Shown: positions 17,938 through 27,658, counted from the first letter of the stretch. The stretch: 64,000 nt of DNA from Parvicella tangerina (GCF_907165195.1 NZ_OU015584.1:3792978-3856977); one strand, 5' to 3'. The notes: generated by a model not told the origin, from the letters alone. Made by a program: numbers and translations.

Positions 17938-18974
17938 TCTGTCACCTGTATTTGTATTCTAAATTTCCCTTCTGCCAAACCATCCGCACCAGCTACACCA
18001 ATAACTACGCGATAGGGGTTATTGATGGCATTGAGTTCAACCGTTCTGGTATGATCTTGCTTCTTGCCTTTCTTAGGATAATCCCACTTATGCTCAGCTT
18101 CGCAAGAAACACAAGAGTTTAGGTTTGGCGGGTACGCCTTGCTCGTTGTACCATCCTGATAAGCATAGATGCTCATGTTATCCCCTTTATTCTCTGGGAT
18201 CACAGTGATCTTCATTTTGGAATGTGGCGGAATTTCAGTTACATAAAGCACATGATTTCCGTTAAACTTCGTATTCTGTGTCCCTGGAAAGCAAGCTACA
18301 GAACTATTCGCTGCCCAAGACAGGTCATAGACTCTTGTTCCGTCACTTAGATCACCAGCATACGCAAGCGTCTTTCCTTTTACAGATTCAGCACTGTAGA
18401 TCTTTAACTTTTCCTGTTTGTCTGATTCATCCACCTTAGACTTTAAATCGATTTCAACGGTAAACTCTCCTGATGAGAGTCCATCTGCACCCGCCACACC
18501 AATGAAGATGTTGTATGGATTTTTGATCGAGTTGAAAAAGATACTTCTCGTATGATCTTGTGTTTTTCCTTTCTTAGGATAATCCCACTTATGATCTGCT
18601 TCGCAAGAGACGCATGAGCTCAAGTTGGGTGGTGTACTGAAGTTTGTTGTACCCACTTGATAACCATATAAACTGAAATTCGCTTTTTTGTCCTTTGGAA
18701 TAAGCTTGATAGTCACTTCTGAGTATGGAGGGATTTCAAACTGATAAAGCACATGATTTCCTCTAAATTTCTTGTTTTGAGTTCCAGGAAAACATGCGTT
18801 AGAACTGGTAGATGCCCAACTGAGATCATCCACCTTTTCTCCTTTACTCAAATCTCCAGAAAATGTTGAAATCTCGTTAGGTACTACACTTACCTTCTTA
18901 GCCTCCAATTGGGCAAAACTTATCATTGAAACAGTCGTCATCACGACCATCAGAAATCGTTTATTTAATCTCAT
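17931..18974 (-). CDS. Secreted protein with two tandem copies of an unrecognised Cys-containing domain
   Basis: 347 residues with a signal peptide (RFLMVVMTTVSMISFAQ). The mature protein is an internal duplication: residues about 36-180 and 197-345 share ACFPGTQN, GNHVLY, PPNL-SCVSCEA and HKWDYPKKGK-QDHTR in the same order. Each copy has three conserved cysteines, one in ACFPG and two in SCVSC, probably forming disulfides or binding metal outside the cytoplasm. Tail strands end IGVAGADGL. I do not recognise the family, although the strand pattern suggests a beta-sandwich. Confidence 0.72.
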   Translation of the reverse strand: MRLNKRFLMVVMTTVSMISFAQLEAKKVSVVPNEISTFSGDLSKGEKVDDLSWASTSSNACFPGTQNKKFRGNHVLYQFEIPPYSEVTIKLIPKDKKANFSLYGYQVGTTNFSTPPNLSSCVSCEADHKWDYPKKGKTQDHTRSIFFNSIKNPYNIFIGVAGADGLSSGEFTVEIDLKSKVDESDKQEKLKIYSAESVKGKTLAYAGDLSDGTRVYDLSWAANSSVACFPGTQNTKFNGNHVLYVTEIPPHSKMKITVIPENKGDNMSIYAYQDGTTSKAYPPNLNSCVSCEAEHKWDYPKKGKKQDHTRTVELNAINNPYRVVIGVAGADGLAEGKFRIQIQVTDY

Positions 18975-19036
18975 TTTGAATAGGGCTTTTAAATACTGTC
19001 ATTATATTCGTGGTATAAATATACAACCAAAAACTC

Positions 19037-19960
19037 ATGGCTTTCACCAACGAAGAAATAAAGTCGCACGATAATACACCAATCACATTATACAAATGGT
19101 TAGGTTGCGAAAATCCTAAAGCAGTGATCCATATTGTTCATGGAATGAGCGAACATGCTGCAAGGTACGATGCGTTCGCTACTTTCTTAAATCAAAACGG
19201 ATATATCGTTTGGAGCAGCGACCTCAGAGGTCATGGCAAGACGGCTGGATCTCTTGAAAAAGTAGGATTATTTGCCATGGAGGATGGTTGGAATAAGGTG
19301 GTCAAGGACATTGAGTTGATCAACCAAAAGATTGATGAAAGCAGCCATTTACCCATTGTAATGCTAGGGCACAGCATGGGCTCTTTTCTCGTGAGGTCAC
19401 TAATGTATCAATACCCGAAGTCAGGAGATGCCTATATTTTGTCTGCAACTGCTGGTCATCCTGGGCTGTTAGGAGTAGTTGGCAAATCACTATCTGGAAT
19501 CAACACTTCGATGATGGGCAAGAAGAACCGTTCTAACATGATGACCAAATTAGCTTTTGGTGATTTCAACAAAAAATACAAACCTCAGCGTACGGAGAAA
19601 GACTGGCTCAGTAGAGACGAAAAAGTAGTTGATAAATACATTGCCGACAAGTACTGCATGCAAACCTTCACCTCTCAGTTCTTTCATGATCTGCTAGAGG
19701 GGATTTTAGAAATCAACAAAGAAGCCAACATGGATAAATCTCCTAAACATAAACCTATTTACCTATTTGCTGGTGATATGGACCCAGTAGGAGACTATGG
19801 AAAAGGTCCGAAAACCGTTTTTGAACAATTCAAGAAGTTAGGAGCAGAAGACATCACGCTTAAGATGTATGAGGGTGGTCGTCACGAAATGCTGAACGAA
19901 ATCAATAAAGAAGAAGTATATAATGACCTACTTAACTGGTTGAAAAAGCGTTTAAATTAA
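19037..19960 (+). CDS. Alpha/beta hydrolase, monoacylglycerol lipase-like
   Basis: 307 residues of the serine-aminopeptidase-S33/lysophospholipase group: oxyanion region HIVHGMSEHAARYD, RGHGKT, nucleophile elbow GHSMGS near residue 117, Asp in FAGDMDPVG and His in GGRHEM. These residues form the catalytic triad of monoacylglycerol lipase-type enzymes. No signal peptide is seen, so it is cytoplasmic. Its stop shares one base with the start of yggS, so the two are translated from one message. Confidence 0.87.
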   Translation: MAFTNEEIKSHDNTPITLYKWLGCENPKAVIHIVHGMSEHAARYDAFATFLNQNGYIVWSSDLRGHGKTAGSLEKVGLFAMEDGWNKVVKDIELINQKIDESSHLPIVMLGHSMGSFLVRSLMYQYPKSGDAYILSATAGHPGLLGVVGKSLSGINTSMMGKKNRSNMMTKLAFGDFNKKYKPQRTEKDWLSRDEKVVDKYIADKYCMQTFTSQFFHDLLEGILEINKEANMDKSPKHKPIYLFAGDMDPVGDYGKGPKTVFEQFKKLGAEDITLKMYEGGRHEMLNEINKEEVYNDLLNWLKKRLN

Positions 19961-20607
19961 TGATCCAAGAAAATCTAAAAAAAATAAAATCGTCTCTTCC
20001 CCAGGGAGTGACGTTGGTAGCAGTTTCCAAAACCAAGCCTAATGGAGATATTTTGGAGGCCTATGAAACGGGGCATCGAATTTTTGGAGAGAATAAAGTG
20101 CAGGAACTGACATCAAAATACGAGGAATTACCCAAAGACATCGAGTGGCACATGATCGGCCACCTTCAACGGAACAAAGTGAAGTACATTGCTCCTTTTG
20201 TAAAACTGATACATGGTGTGGATAGCCTGAGGCTGCTCAAAGAAATCAACAAACAAGCGAAAAAAGCAGAAAGGGTTCAAGATGTTTTGCTGCAAATGCA
20301 CATTGCAGAAGAAAGCACAAAGTTCGGCCTTGATGAAAATGAGTTAAAGGAGATCTTAGAACAGCTTGACGAGTTTCCTCATGTACGGGTTATCGGTCTC
20401 ATGGGAATGGCAACTTTTACGGATGATAAAGCCAAAATAGCAAGGGAATTTAGCCTGTTAGCATCCATTTTCGAAAAGTATAAACGTGATTATCAGCTCA
20501 CTACTCTTTCTATGGGGATGAGTGGAGATTATCCAATCGCAATTGAGAACGGAAGCAACATGATTCGGGTAGGGAGTTCAATCTTTGGTGAGCGAAATTA
20601 TGGTTAG
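19960..20607 (+). CDS. yggS: YggS-type pyridoxal phosphate homeostasis protein
   Basis: 215 residues. VTLVAVSKTKP contains the lysine that binds pyridoxal phosphate, followed by GENKVQEL, WHMIGHLQRNK and SMGMSGDY-AI-NGSNMIRVGSSIFGER, all diagnostic of the YggS/PLPBP family. The protein buffers free pyridoxal phosphate and affects amino-acid metabolism; it is not an active racemase. The start overlaps the stop of the hydrolase gene (TAATG). Confidence 0.93.
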   Translation: MIQENLKKIKSSLPQGVTLVAVSKTKPNGDILEAYETGHRIFGENKVQELTSKYEELPKDIEWHMIGHLQRNKVKYIAPFVKLIHGVDSLRLLKEINKQAKKAERVQDVLLQMHIAEESTKFGLDENELKEILEQLDEFPHVRVIGLMGMATFTDDKAKIAREFSLLASIFEKYKRDYQLTTLSMGMSGDYPIAIENGSNMIRVGSSIFGERNYG

Positions 20608-20726
20608 GCTTGTGTTCCTTTACCAGCATGACATTTCAGTGACATTTAGTTTGTCGATCAAAAACAAGATTCATCGAAGATAATTCAATCTAAAGCAAGT
20701 TTTATAGGGGTTAGAGCGAATAATCC

Positions 20727-20756
20727 TTGGATATATCGAATAGGCTCCTACCTTTG
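20727..20756 (+). promoter_or_regulatory. Consensus promoter upstream of a candidate small RNA
   Basis: TTG at 20727-20729 and TACCTTTG at 20749-20756 are exactly 19 bp apart, an ideal Bacteroidota primary promoter. No protein start lies in the next 90 bp, and a terminator hairpin does. Confidence 0.7.
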
Positions 20757-20758
20757 TA

Positions 20759-20838
20759 AGCAGGGGTAGTTAAATAATGCGCTGCTTCTTTTATGCAGCG
20801 CACGGTCCCGATCTCAATGAGGTCGGGACTTTTTTTTT
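20759..20838 (+). ncRNA. Candidate small RNA or leader RNA of about 80 nt
   Basis: From the predicted start after the consensus promoter, the transcript contains stem TGCGCTGC/GCAGCGCA (20778-20785 with 20795-20802, perfect 8 bp) and then the terminator stem (20805-20829) with nine T. There is no open reading frame. Either it is a free-standing small RNA, or it is an attenuator or riboswitch-like leader for the membrane-protein gene whose ATG is 12 bp after the T run. The 3' end is well defined; the 5' end is predicted. Similarity to known flavobacterial RNA motifs could not be tested. Confidence 0.6.
20805..20838 (+). terminator. Strong rho-independent terminator or attenuator
   Basis: GTCCCGATC pairs with GGTCGGGAC (one G-T pair) and nine T follow at 20830-20838. 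It lies just before the ATG at 20851. Confidence 0.85.
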
Positions 20839-20850
20839 ACATTTGACCCC

Positions 20851-22179
20851 ATGGTCACTTGGGCACTTGTTCTCATTTATTTCATCTTGTTTTGTCTGGC
20901 GATAAAGCACCTGTCCTTCTTTAAGAAATCTGGACTTAAACCTGCTTTCCTATGGTCTATGCTCGGAATCAAATTTGTGGTTAGTCTTGGACTCTTTTAT
21001 ATCTATACAATTCATTACCCCAATAGAAGTGAAGCAGATATTTTCAAGTATTTTGATGATAGTGAGGTCGTCTATGCCTCGCTGTACGATTCGCCTACCA
21101 ACTTTGCCAAGCTAATGCTGGAGTATGATATTGACAATGACTACTACTTTGAGCACTATCTGCAGCACATGAATAACTGGGATCGGATGTATGACACGAA
21201 TGTCTACAACGACAGTCGCACAATCATCAAGTTCAATGCTTTTTTTCGACTTTTTTCCTTCGGTGAGTTCCATGTCCACTCGCTCTTCTTTTGTTTTTTA
21301 TCCCTTATCGGTACCGTTGCTCTTTATCGAGTCGTTAAAAAAATGTTCTTAAAGGGACAGAATCTATTAGTCCTATTGATGTTTCTTTTGCCTTCAGTGC
21401 TATTGTGGAGTTCAGGCGTCTTAAAAGAAAGTATTCTGATCTTCGCTTTGGGTTTGCTTTTTCTTGCACTCGACAAGCTTTTGCATTTTAAGGAACGGAG
21501 AATACCCATCATCGCCATTCTTCTTACCTTATTGCTGATGGTTTATATCAAGTTTTATGTGTTGGTCGCTTTTATTCCAGCAATCACCTGCTACATCATT
21601 GCCCATTATAGCGCATGGAAAAAGTGGAAAATATACCTCCCCATTATTGTTGGTTTTGGCTTATTGGCGCTATTCTCCAAACACATTCCACCGCACATGG
21701 ATTTTGTAAAAATTCTGGAGGGAAAACAAGAAGACTTTGTCAGGTTGGCTGAATTTCAAGATGCAGGAAGTAAATTTGAATTGACCGATATAGATCAATC
21801 CTTTTTTGGAATTGTAAAGGTCATTCCTGAAGGTATCCTGAATTGCTTTATTCGACCTCTTCCCTGGAGAGCGAACAGCACACTTTCTATTCCCGCAGTT
21901 TTAGAAAACCTATTCGTACTTGGTCTTCTGTTTATGGGAATCAGTCAAATCATTAGAAGAAAAGTTTCCGTTCATCATGAACACATGAACTTCTTGTGGT
22001 TCAGCGTAATCTTTGTGTTACTTCTATATGCAATTATAGGAGTTACCACACCCGTGGCTGGAGCGCTGGTAAGATACAAAGTGCCAGCTTTGCCTTTCTT
22101 AATGGTAGTGCTGGTTTACCTATTGAAAGATACCAAGTGGGTATCAGTAATAGACAACAGGCTGAAAATAAAACAGTAG
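20851..22179 (+). CDS. Polytopic membrane protein, unknown function
   Basis: 442 residues, mostly hydrophobic, with about ten predicted membrane segments (for example VTWALVLIYFILFCLAI at the start and VLAPFLMV-type helices at the end, before KDTKWVSVIDNR). An acidic loop after the second helix (about 55-130) faces out of the membrane. The overall pattern recalls polysaccharide polymerases or GT-C-like proteins of Bacteroidota but no diagnostic motif is seen, so only membrane location is claimed. A terminator-like hairpin lies directly upstream. Confidence 0.7.
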   Translation: MVTWALVLIYFILFCLAIKHLSFFKKSGLKPAFLWSMLGIKFVVSLGLFYIYTIHYPNRSEADIFKYFDDSEVVYASLYDSPTNFAKLMLEYDIDNDYYFEHYLQHMNNWDRMYDTNVYNDSRTIIKFNAFFRLFSFGEFHVHSLFFCFLSLIGTVALYRVVKKMFLKGQNLLVLLMFLLPSVLLWSSGVLKESILIFALGLLFLALDKLLHFKERRIPIIAILLTLLLMVYIKFYVLVAFIPAITCYIIAHYSAWKKWKIYLPIIVGFGLLALFSKHIPPHMDFVKILEGKQEDFVRLAEFQDAGSKFELTDIDQSFFGIVKVIPEGILNCFIRPLPWRANSTLSIPAVLENLFVLGLLFMGISQIIRRKVSVHHEHMNFLWFSVIFVLLLYAIIGVTTPVAGALVRYKVPALPFLMVVLVYLLKDTKWVSVIDNRLKIKQ

Positions 22180-22209
22180 CTTCAACACTATAGAAAAAAC
22201 TAGTAGGAA

Positions 22210-22602
22210 TCACTGACGATACATCGTAGCTTCAGCAATCGGATTATTTGGATCATAAGCCCTGAGGTAGTAAACCAATTTGATGGTGTTTTCATCAATT
22301 TTAGAGACAACCACTTCAACACCTTGGTCGCATTTCCTAAGGCCCAAGGTAATCGATTCAACATATTGAAGTCCTTCCACATCATCTTCGATTCGATTCC
22401 AAACACCACCACAGCCCAAGTCAGGATATGAAATTTTTATCGATGTTTCGCTTTCAGCATTCAATTCGATTTTCCAGGTCGCATCGTCTATTTGAACTCC
22501 TTTACCTTCCCATGAACCCATCAACCAATCTAAGTTTTCTGAATCTTGAGCACAAGAAAATAGGCTGATGAGCACAAATAGGATCGTAGTCATTGTTTTC
22601 AT
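22210..22602 (-). CDS. Small lipoprotein, lipocalin-like
   Basis: 130 residues with a lipoprotein signal peptide (ILFVLISLFSCAQ, Cys at about 17). LDWLMGSWEGKGV follows, the opening of DUF6265-like small lipocalin-fold proteins, and the remainder alternates strands to MYRQ. Probably a periplasmic or outer-membrane lipoprotein of unknown ligand. It converges with the membrane protein gene; there is no obvious partner. Confidence 0.65.
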   Translation of the reverse strand: MKTMTTILFVLISLFSCAQDSENLDWLMGSWEGKGVQIDDATWKIELNAESETSIKISYPDLGCGGVWNRIEDDVEGLQYVESITLGLRKCDQGVEVVVSKIDENTIKLVYYLRAYDPNNPIAEATMYRQ

Positions 22603-22716
22603 AATTATTCGTTTTGATTACTAGACTAATGTAGCTAATTTCACGCTACACTTAGCGGAAAGACATGAAAATACGTAATCCTACGTAGAGAAAAATCTTC
22701 TACTAAAGACGCTCTT

Positions 22717-23529
22717 CTAAGCATACAAATTCACCAAATACCCTGCGTGACTCCTAATGTTAATCACTGTTCCGTCTTCAAATATCAAATATTGCCCTTT
22801 AATTCCTACAAGCTTTTTTTCAATGATTGGTGTGCTATCTAATTTCATACTCTTTACCTTCTCAGGATACTCCAAAACTGGAAAATGAAGATGTCGTAAA
22901 GGTTCGTCATTCTTCAAAAACTTCTGAAGGTCATTGGGGACATTCTCCAGCAAGTACTCTCTAGCTTCTTCGAGCTCTCCTGGCATTAGGTCATTCGTCA
23001 GCATCTTGCGCCAATTGGTTTTATCGGATATGTAATCTTTAAGAGCAACCTCTATCAAACCCGCTGCTTGACGATAAGGAGTTTCAGCAATAATTAACGC
23101 TTCTACTGCCCCTTGGTCAATCCACCTCGTAGGCACCTGCGTTTTTCTGGTTACCCCAACTTTAATACCTGCCGTTTTAGAAAGGTACACATAATGCGGT
23201 TGTAAGTGATGCTTTCTTTCCCACTCCTCATCTCTAAGTGCAATACCTTCATGAATCTGGCTCAACTCAGGACGTAAAACACTCTCCACTGCCATCGGAG
23301 AGTTCATGTAGGCCTCATAACTCATGCCTTCACCGTAAGTCTTTTTTATTTTCTCACCCGTCACCACACAATTGATCACGTGTTGGAATTCAAGAACGAT
23401 CTTTTTACCAACCACTTCATTCATAGGCAGTAACTCGCCAGGTTCAAGATTGTTGTAAAGAACAAATTCATATTGAACATCATCCCCAACCAGTGAGGAC
23501 CTCATTTTACGAATGTTTCCGGTGTGCAT
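22717..23529 (-). CDS. DUF2797 domain protein
   Basis: 270 residues from ATG at 23527-23529 (a TTG 15 bp upstream gives the longer frame). Features of DUF2797 are present: C-terminal GIKGQYLIFEDGTVINIRSH, central VYLSKTAGIKVGVTR with PTRWIDQGA, and IIAETPYRQAAGLIE. The central block is reminiscent of GIY-YIG-type folds, but the usual catalytic set is not obvious. The family is conserved and uncharacterised. It is a single-gene unit between two unrelated genes. Confidence 0.78.
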   Translation of the reverse strand: MHTGNIRKMRSSLVGDDVQYEFVLYNNLEPGELLPMNEVVGKKIVLEFQHVINCVVTGEKIKKTYGEGMSYEAYMNSPMAVESVLRPELSQIHEGIALRDEEWERKHHLQPHYVYLSKTAGIKVGVTRKTQVPTRWIDQGAVEALIIAETPYRQAAGLIEVALKDYISDKTNWRKMLTNDLMPGELEEAREYLLENVPNDLQKFLKNDEPLRHLHFPVLEYPEKVKSMKLDSTPIIEKKLVGIKGQYLIFEDGTVINIRSHAGYLVNLYA

Positions 23530-23721
23530 GGTGAATGTTTTCAACGAAGGTAGTAAATGTAATCTTCATGAGGAATCATTAAAAACTTGGAACTACATAT
23601 TGCAGCATTTCGGCTACCTCAGATCAAAATCATATTGGGCGATCAAAACATGATTTTTTGAAAAAATCAAATCAACTTTTGTGAAAATAGCTTAATTTCA
23701 TTTTGTCAATTATCTACAGTT

Positions 23722-25557
23722 ATGAAAAAAATTATACTCCTAGTACTAGCAGTTGCGCCTCTATTCAGCTTGGCTCAACATCATGAATCAGCTACTGATT
23801 CTCCCCAAGACCTCAACCAAATACTTCAAAAAGAGGTGAGAATGGAACAAAAGTCTGGCGCCATCATCTGGTCAGAAGATTTTGCTAGTGGCTGGCCTGC
23901 GGGCTGGATCACTATCGACTCATCTGGTATCTGCCCATGGGTGTATTCAACAGACGGAACATGGGGTTACTTTAATGGAAATAATGGAACAAGTGGAACA
24001 AACGATATTCAATCTTCCACCGCCTCAAACGGTTTTTTGATCTGCGATGTAGATTCGGCCAATAATGTAACATACGGCCAACCCTCTGGGTCGAATTACA
24101 ATTACCTTTCCACTTATTTTGAAATTCCTCCAATCAACTGCGCAACAAACAGCTCCGTAATTCTTGAGTTTGAACAGAAGTTTCGCTACAACAATAGCGT
24201 TTCCATGAATGTGTTGGTGAGTACTGACAGCATCAACTGGACTGGTTTTGATGTTTCGGGAGGGCTAGCCAATAACACGATCTCAGCGGACCCTGATATC
24301 GTCACATTAAACCTATCATCTATCGCAGCTAACCAACCTAAAGTGCATATTAGAATTGGATGGAGTGCGCGTGTATACTACTGGATGATTGATGATATGG
24401 TACTTAGGGAGGGTAATGAAAATGACCTTGCTAACCTGTCTGGTTACTGGGAAACAGGCAATGAACTTCTGGAATACTATCAAACACCCTTATCACAACT
24501 GACTCCAATGACTTTCAAAGGCGCTTATACCAATATTGGTAATAATGGAATTCCAAATGTTTCTCAAGAGGTCAACGTGGATTTTGGGGGGAGTTCTGTT
24601 TATTCAGCTTCTTCCACGCCAGACACCTCAATTGTGGCAACCATTGACAGCGTTACGATTCCTGGAACGTTTACTCCGTCTTCTGGTGTAGGAACATACG
24701 ATGTCACCTGGACCGTTTCATCTGCAGATTCTGTAGATTTGAACAACGCAGATAATACCACCCAAAGAGATTTTGTGGTGAGTGATTTAGTTTATGCTCG
24801 AGATAATGGAGTGACCACTGGATCAATCGGTAACTTCTCATCAAATGCAGGGCAAACCTTTAAAATCGGCAACCTTTATGAAACCTTTGGTTCAGCAACA
24901 AACTGTGCTGTATACGTTGGTATTTCAAGTGATGCAACAAATGATGGACAGATCATTTACGCTGAAGTTTATCGGTGGAACGCGACTGGCGGAACGTTTG
25001 ATTTTGTGGAAACCACAGACGACTATGTCATCTCTTCAGTTGATTTAGGCTCGGTGATCTCAGTTCCTCTGCTAAACCCTGTTGATGTAGTAGCTGGTGA
25101 ATTGTATCTGGTTGTTGCTGGTCATTATGGAGGAACAGATGAAGTTCGTTTTTTACTCTGCCAGGCCGTAGAAGAACAAACCGTTTATGGATATCGAGCA
25201 GATGGAAGCTTAGTCTATCTGTCAAGTCCAAGGGCACCTCTAGTTAGAATGAAGCTAAATTCTGGTGGCGTGTGTGCTGAAAGCGTTGAGGAGAATTCAT
25301 TAGCTAATATTAGTGCTTATCCCAATCCTTTCGCTGAGGAGACGACTATTGCTTTACAACTATCCTCCGCAACTTCAGTGATCATGGAAATCATTGATCT
25401 TGATGGAAGAGTCATTTCCACGACAAAGTTTGGACAATTACCTTCAGGAACAACACCATTGACGATCGAAGCTAGCTCATTGGCCGCTGGAATGTACACC
25501 TGTCGCATCACCGCAGGTGACGAAGTTCTTACGGAACGAATTGTGGTAGCTAAGTAA
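23722..25557 (+). CDS. Secreted protein with T9SS C-terminal sorting domain
   Basis: 611 residues with a signal peptide (MKKIILLVLAVAPLFSLAQ). Residues about 50-230 resemble a choice-of-anchor/MAM-like beta-sandwich domain (IIWSEDFASGWPAGW at the start), and a second beta-rich domain covers about 230-520. The final 80 residues are a type IX secretion sorting domain: ISAYPNPF, then IIDLDGRV and LAAGMYTCRI, ending in basic residues. The protein should cross the outer membrane by T9SS and be attached or released. No enzymatic motif is seen. Confidence 0.85.
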   Translation: MKKIILLVLAVAPLFSLAQHHESATDSPQDLNQILQKEVRMEQKSGAIIWSEDFASGWPAGWITIDSSGICPWVYSTDGTWGYFNGNNGTSGTNDIQSSTASNGFLICDVDSANNVTYGQPSGSNYNYLSTYFEIPPINCATNSSVILEFEQKFRYNNSVSMNVLVSTDSINWTGFDVSGGLANNTISADPDIVTLNLSSIAANQPKVHIRIGWSARVYYWMIDDMVLREGNENDLANLSGYWETGNELLEYYQTPLSQLTPMTFKGAYTNIGNNGIPNVSQEVNVDFGGSSVYSASSTPDTSIVATIDSVTIPGTFTPSSGVGTYDVTWTVSSADSVDLNNADNTTQRDFVVSDLVYARDNGVTTGSIGNFSSNAGQTFKIGNLYETFGSATNCAVYVGISSDATNDGQIIYAEVYRWNATGGTFDFVETTDDYVISSVDLGSVISVPLLNPVDVVAGELYLVVAGHYGGTDEVRFLLCQAVEEQTVYGYRADGSLVYLSSPRAPLVRMKLNSGGVCAESVEENSLANISAYPNPFAEETTIALQLSSATSVIMEIIDLDGRVISTTKFGQLPSGTTPLTIEASSLAAGMYTCRITAGDEVLTERIVVAK

Positions 25558-25652
25558 ATGACTTCTTAATTGAATAAAAATCAATTAGAAACCTGATGAT
25601 TATCACTTAAAATGAGTTATATTCCTATATTCTTGCACTAAAACAACTAATT

Positions 25653-25964
25653 ATGGAACAAGAGAACAAAGAATTACTCAAAAAAATCGCTTACTTAGCT
25701 ATCGGCATCTTTTCTCCAGATAGTAATCACTTCAATGAAATGGTTGACGAATGGATCGAAAAAGGAAAAATGACAGAAGAAGAAGGAAGAAAATTTGTGG
25801 AAGATATTATGAATAAAGCAAAAGGAGTTAAGTCTGATCTTGAGAAAAAAATCATGGATCAGGGACAGTCTTTTTATGAAAATATTCATGTGGCCACTAC
25901 CGAACAAATTGAAGCCCTAGAGAAAAGGATAAGTGCTCTGGAAAAACTCCATAAAGAGAAGTAA
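25653..25964 (+). CDS. Phasin family protein
   Basis: 103 residues, almost entirely helical and amphipathic, with KMTEEEGRKFVEDIMNKAK in the middle and a leucine/isoleucine heptad at the C-terminus (ALEKRISALEKLHKE), as in small phasin-like proteins. It lies 8 bp before the ABC1-kinase gene, an arrangement seen in other bacteria. A granule-coating role is not supported by other genes here, so it may act as an accessory of the kinase. Confidence 0.68.
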   Translation: MEQENKELLKKIAYLAIGIFSPDSNHFNEMVDEWIEKGKMTEEEGRKFVEDIMNKAKGVKSDLEKKIMDQGQSFYENIHVATTEQIEALEKRISALEKLHKEK

Positions 25965-25972
25965 TTCGTTGA

Positions 25973-27658
25973 ATGGGAGTTTTTAAATTCTTAATAAGGC
26001 AGGTAAAGCACATCAATCGATACAACAAGATCCTTCGTGTTCTGGTGAAGTACGGGTTTGATGATTATGTAGCCCACTTTAAGCATAGTGGGGGATTCCT
26101 GAGGCACCTGATCCCTAAAAAACGAATAAAAAAAGCCGCTGAACTCAATAAGTGGGAACGGATGAGGCTTGTCTGTGAGGAGTTGGGCCCCACGTTTGTT
26201 AAATTCGGTCAGTTGCTCAGCAGTAGAAGGGACTTATTGCCCGCTGAACTCATAGAAGAACTCTCCAAGCTTCAGGATAGTGTTCCTATATTTCCAGGCA
26301 AGAAAGCCAAAGAGATTATTGACGAGGAGTTTGCTGCCTTTCGAAATGAGAAAATTGTCTCATTTGAAGAGTTTCCATTTGCCTCTGCATCAATGGCCCA
26401 GGTGCATAAGGGAAGACTGGCAACTGGTGAGGAAGTTGTTTTTAAAGTACAACGACCTGACATTCGAGAGACCATTGAAGAGGACATTGAAATCATGCGT
26501 GATCTCGCAGGAATCTTAGGGGAACGTCTTCCATCTATCAAACATTTTGATCCCGTAGGGCTGGTTGATCAATTTGCAAACAGCATCCATTATGAACTTG
26601 ACTTCATTCACGAATCGATCAACTCTAAAAGATTTGCCTACAACTTTAAGGACTCTAAAGTCATCAAAGCCCCTAAGATCTACAGTGAGTTTACTTCTAC
26701 CAAAGTAGTCACTATGGAGTTTGTAAAAGGAGTGAAACCTTCCAAATCAAAATTGGCAGAAGACGCCATTGATAACACCAAAGAAGTAGCTAAAAACATT
26801 GCCACTTCATTCTTTCAACAGGTATTCGAATATGGCTTTTTCCATGCCGATCCGCATGCAGGTAATTTTATCATCAACGAAAAAAACGAAATTTACTACA
26901 TCGATTTTGGAATGATGGGAACCATTCTGAAAAAGGACAGAGAACACCTAGGCAATCTTTTATTAGCCATTGAGATGCAGGATGTGAAAATGATGATGAA
27001 TGCTATCTCTTACCTCACCAATGTCGTTGTTTTTGAAAACCGAAAAAGCCTGGAGTACGAATTGATTGAATACATCAACAAGTACGCTTATCAAGAGAAT
27101 TTTCATTTGCAGGTTGGTCAGATGCTTACTGATCTAACCGAAGTAATGAACCATCATAACCTCCATATCCCATCTCACTTCTTCCTGATCACAAGAGCAA
27201 TGTTTTCACTCGAAGGGTTGGTGCGAGACCTTGATGATGAAATTATCCTAATGGATGAGATAAAGCCGATCATCAGAGCACGTATTCTTGATGAACGAAA
27301 CCCCGTGACAACAGGGGAGAAAATCATCAACTCCATGTACGATCTGGGAAATTACCTGGAGGAGTTTCCAGCAGACCTTCGTCAAACCATGAAACTGATT
27401 CGTAAAGGAAAACTTAGTGTCAACCTAAAGCATGAAGGGATGGATCCAACCGTTAAAACACTCAACCGTTTAGGCAGGTTATTGATCATTGTAATTCTCG
27501 TTTCCTCAATAATTCTTGGATCATCCGTTTTCATACTAGCCGACACCGACCCTAAGTTGTTTGATATTCCTGTTTATTCTCTGATCGGATATGCATTTGC
27601 TACTTTTATGGGGTTATACCTACTGCTAAGACTCTACAAAAACGAAAACGAAGATTAA
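25973..27658 (+). CDS. ABC1/UbiB family atypical kinase
   Basis: 561 residues with the UbiB/AarF family signature: LGPTFVKFGQLLSSR (the KxGQ motif), ASASMAQVHKG in place of a P-loop, and FFHADPHAGNF-YYIDFG carrying the metal and catalytic residues. Two hydrophobic helices near the end (about 505-560) anchor it in the membrane. UbiB proteins support quinone biosynthesis, here probably menaquinone; ATPase rather than protein-kinase activity is likely. It follows the phasin gene closely. Confidence 0.9.
   Translation: MGVFKFLIRQVKHINRYNKILRVLVKYGFDDYVAHFKHSGGFLRHLIPKKRIKKAAELNKWERMRLVCEELGPTFVKFGQLLSSRRDLLPAELIEELSKLQDSVPIFPGKKAKEIIDEEFAAFRNEKIVSFEEFPFASASMAQVHKGRLATGEEVVFKVQRPDIRETIEEDIEIMRDLAGILGERLPSIKHFDPVGLVDQFANSIHYELDFIHESINSKRFAYNFKDSKVIKAPKIYSEFTSTKVVTMEFVKGVKPSKSKLAEDAIDNTKEVAKNIATSFFQQVFEYGFFHADPHAGNFIINEKNEIYYIDFGMMGTILKKDREHLGNLLLAIEMQDVKMMMNAISYLTNVVVFENRKSLEYELIEYINKYAYQENFHLQVGQMLTDLTEVMNHHNLHIPSHFFLITRAMFSLEGLVRDLDDEIILMDEIKPIIRARILDERNPVTTGEKIINSMYDLGNYLEEFPADLRQTMKLIRKGKLSVNLKHEGMDPTVKTLNRLGRLLIIVILVSSIILGSSVFILADTDPKLFDIPVYSLIGYAFATFMGLYLLLRLYKNENED

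Noticed and set aside
20629-20647. Direct repeat TGACATTT as an operator
   Set aside because: Two 8-bp copies without symmetry and far from any promoter element; too weak to claim.
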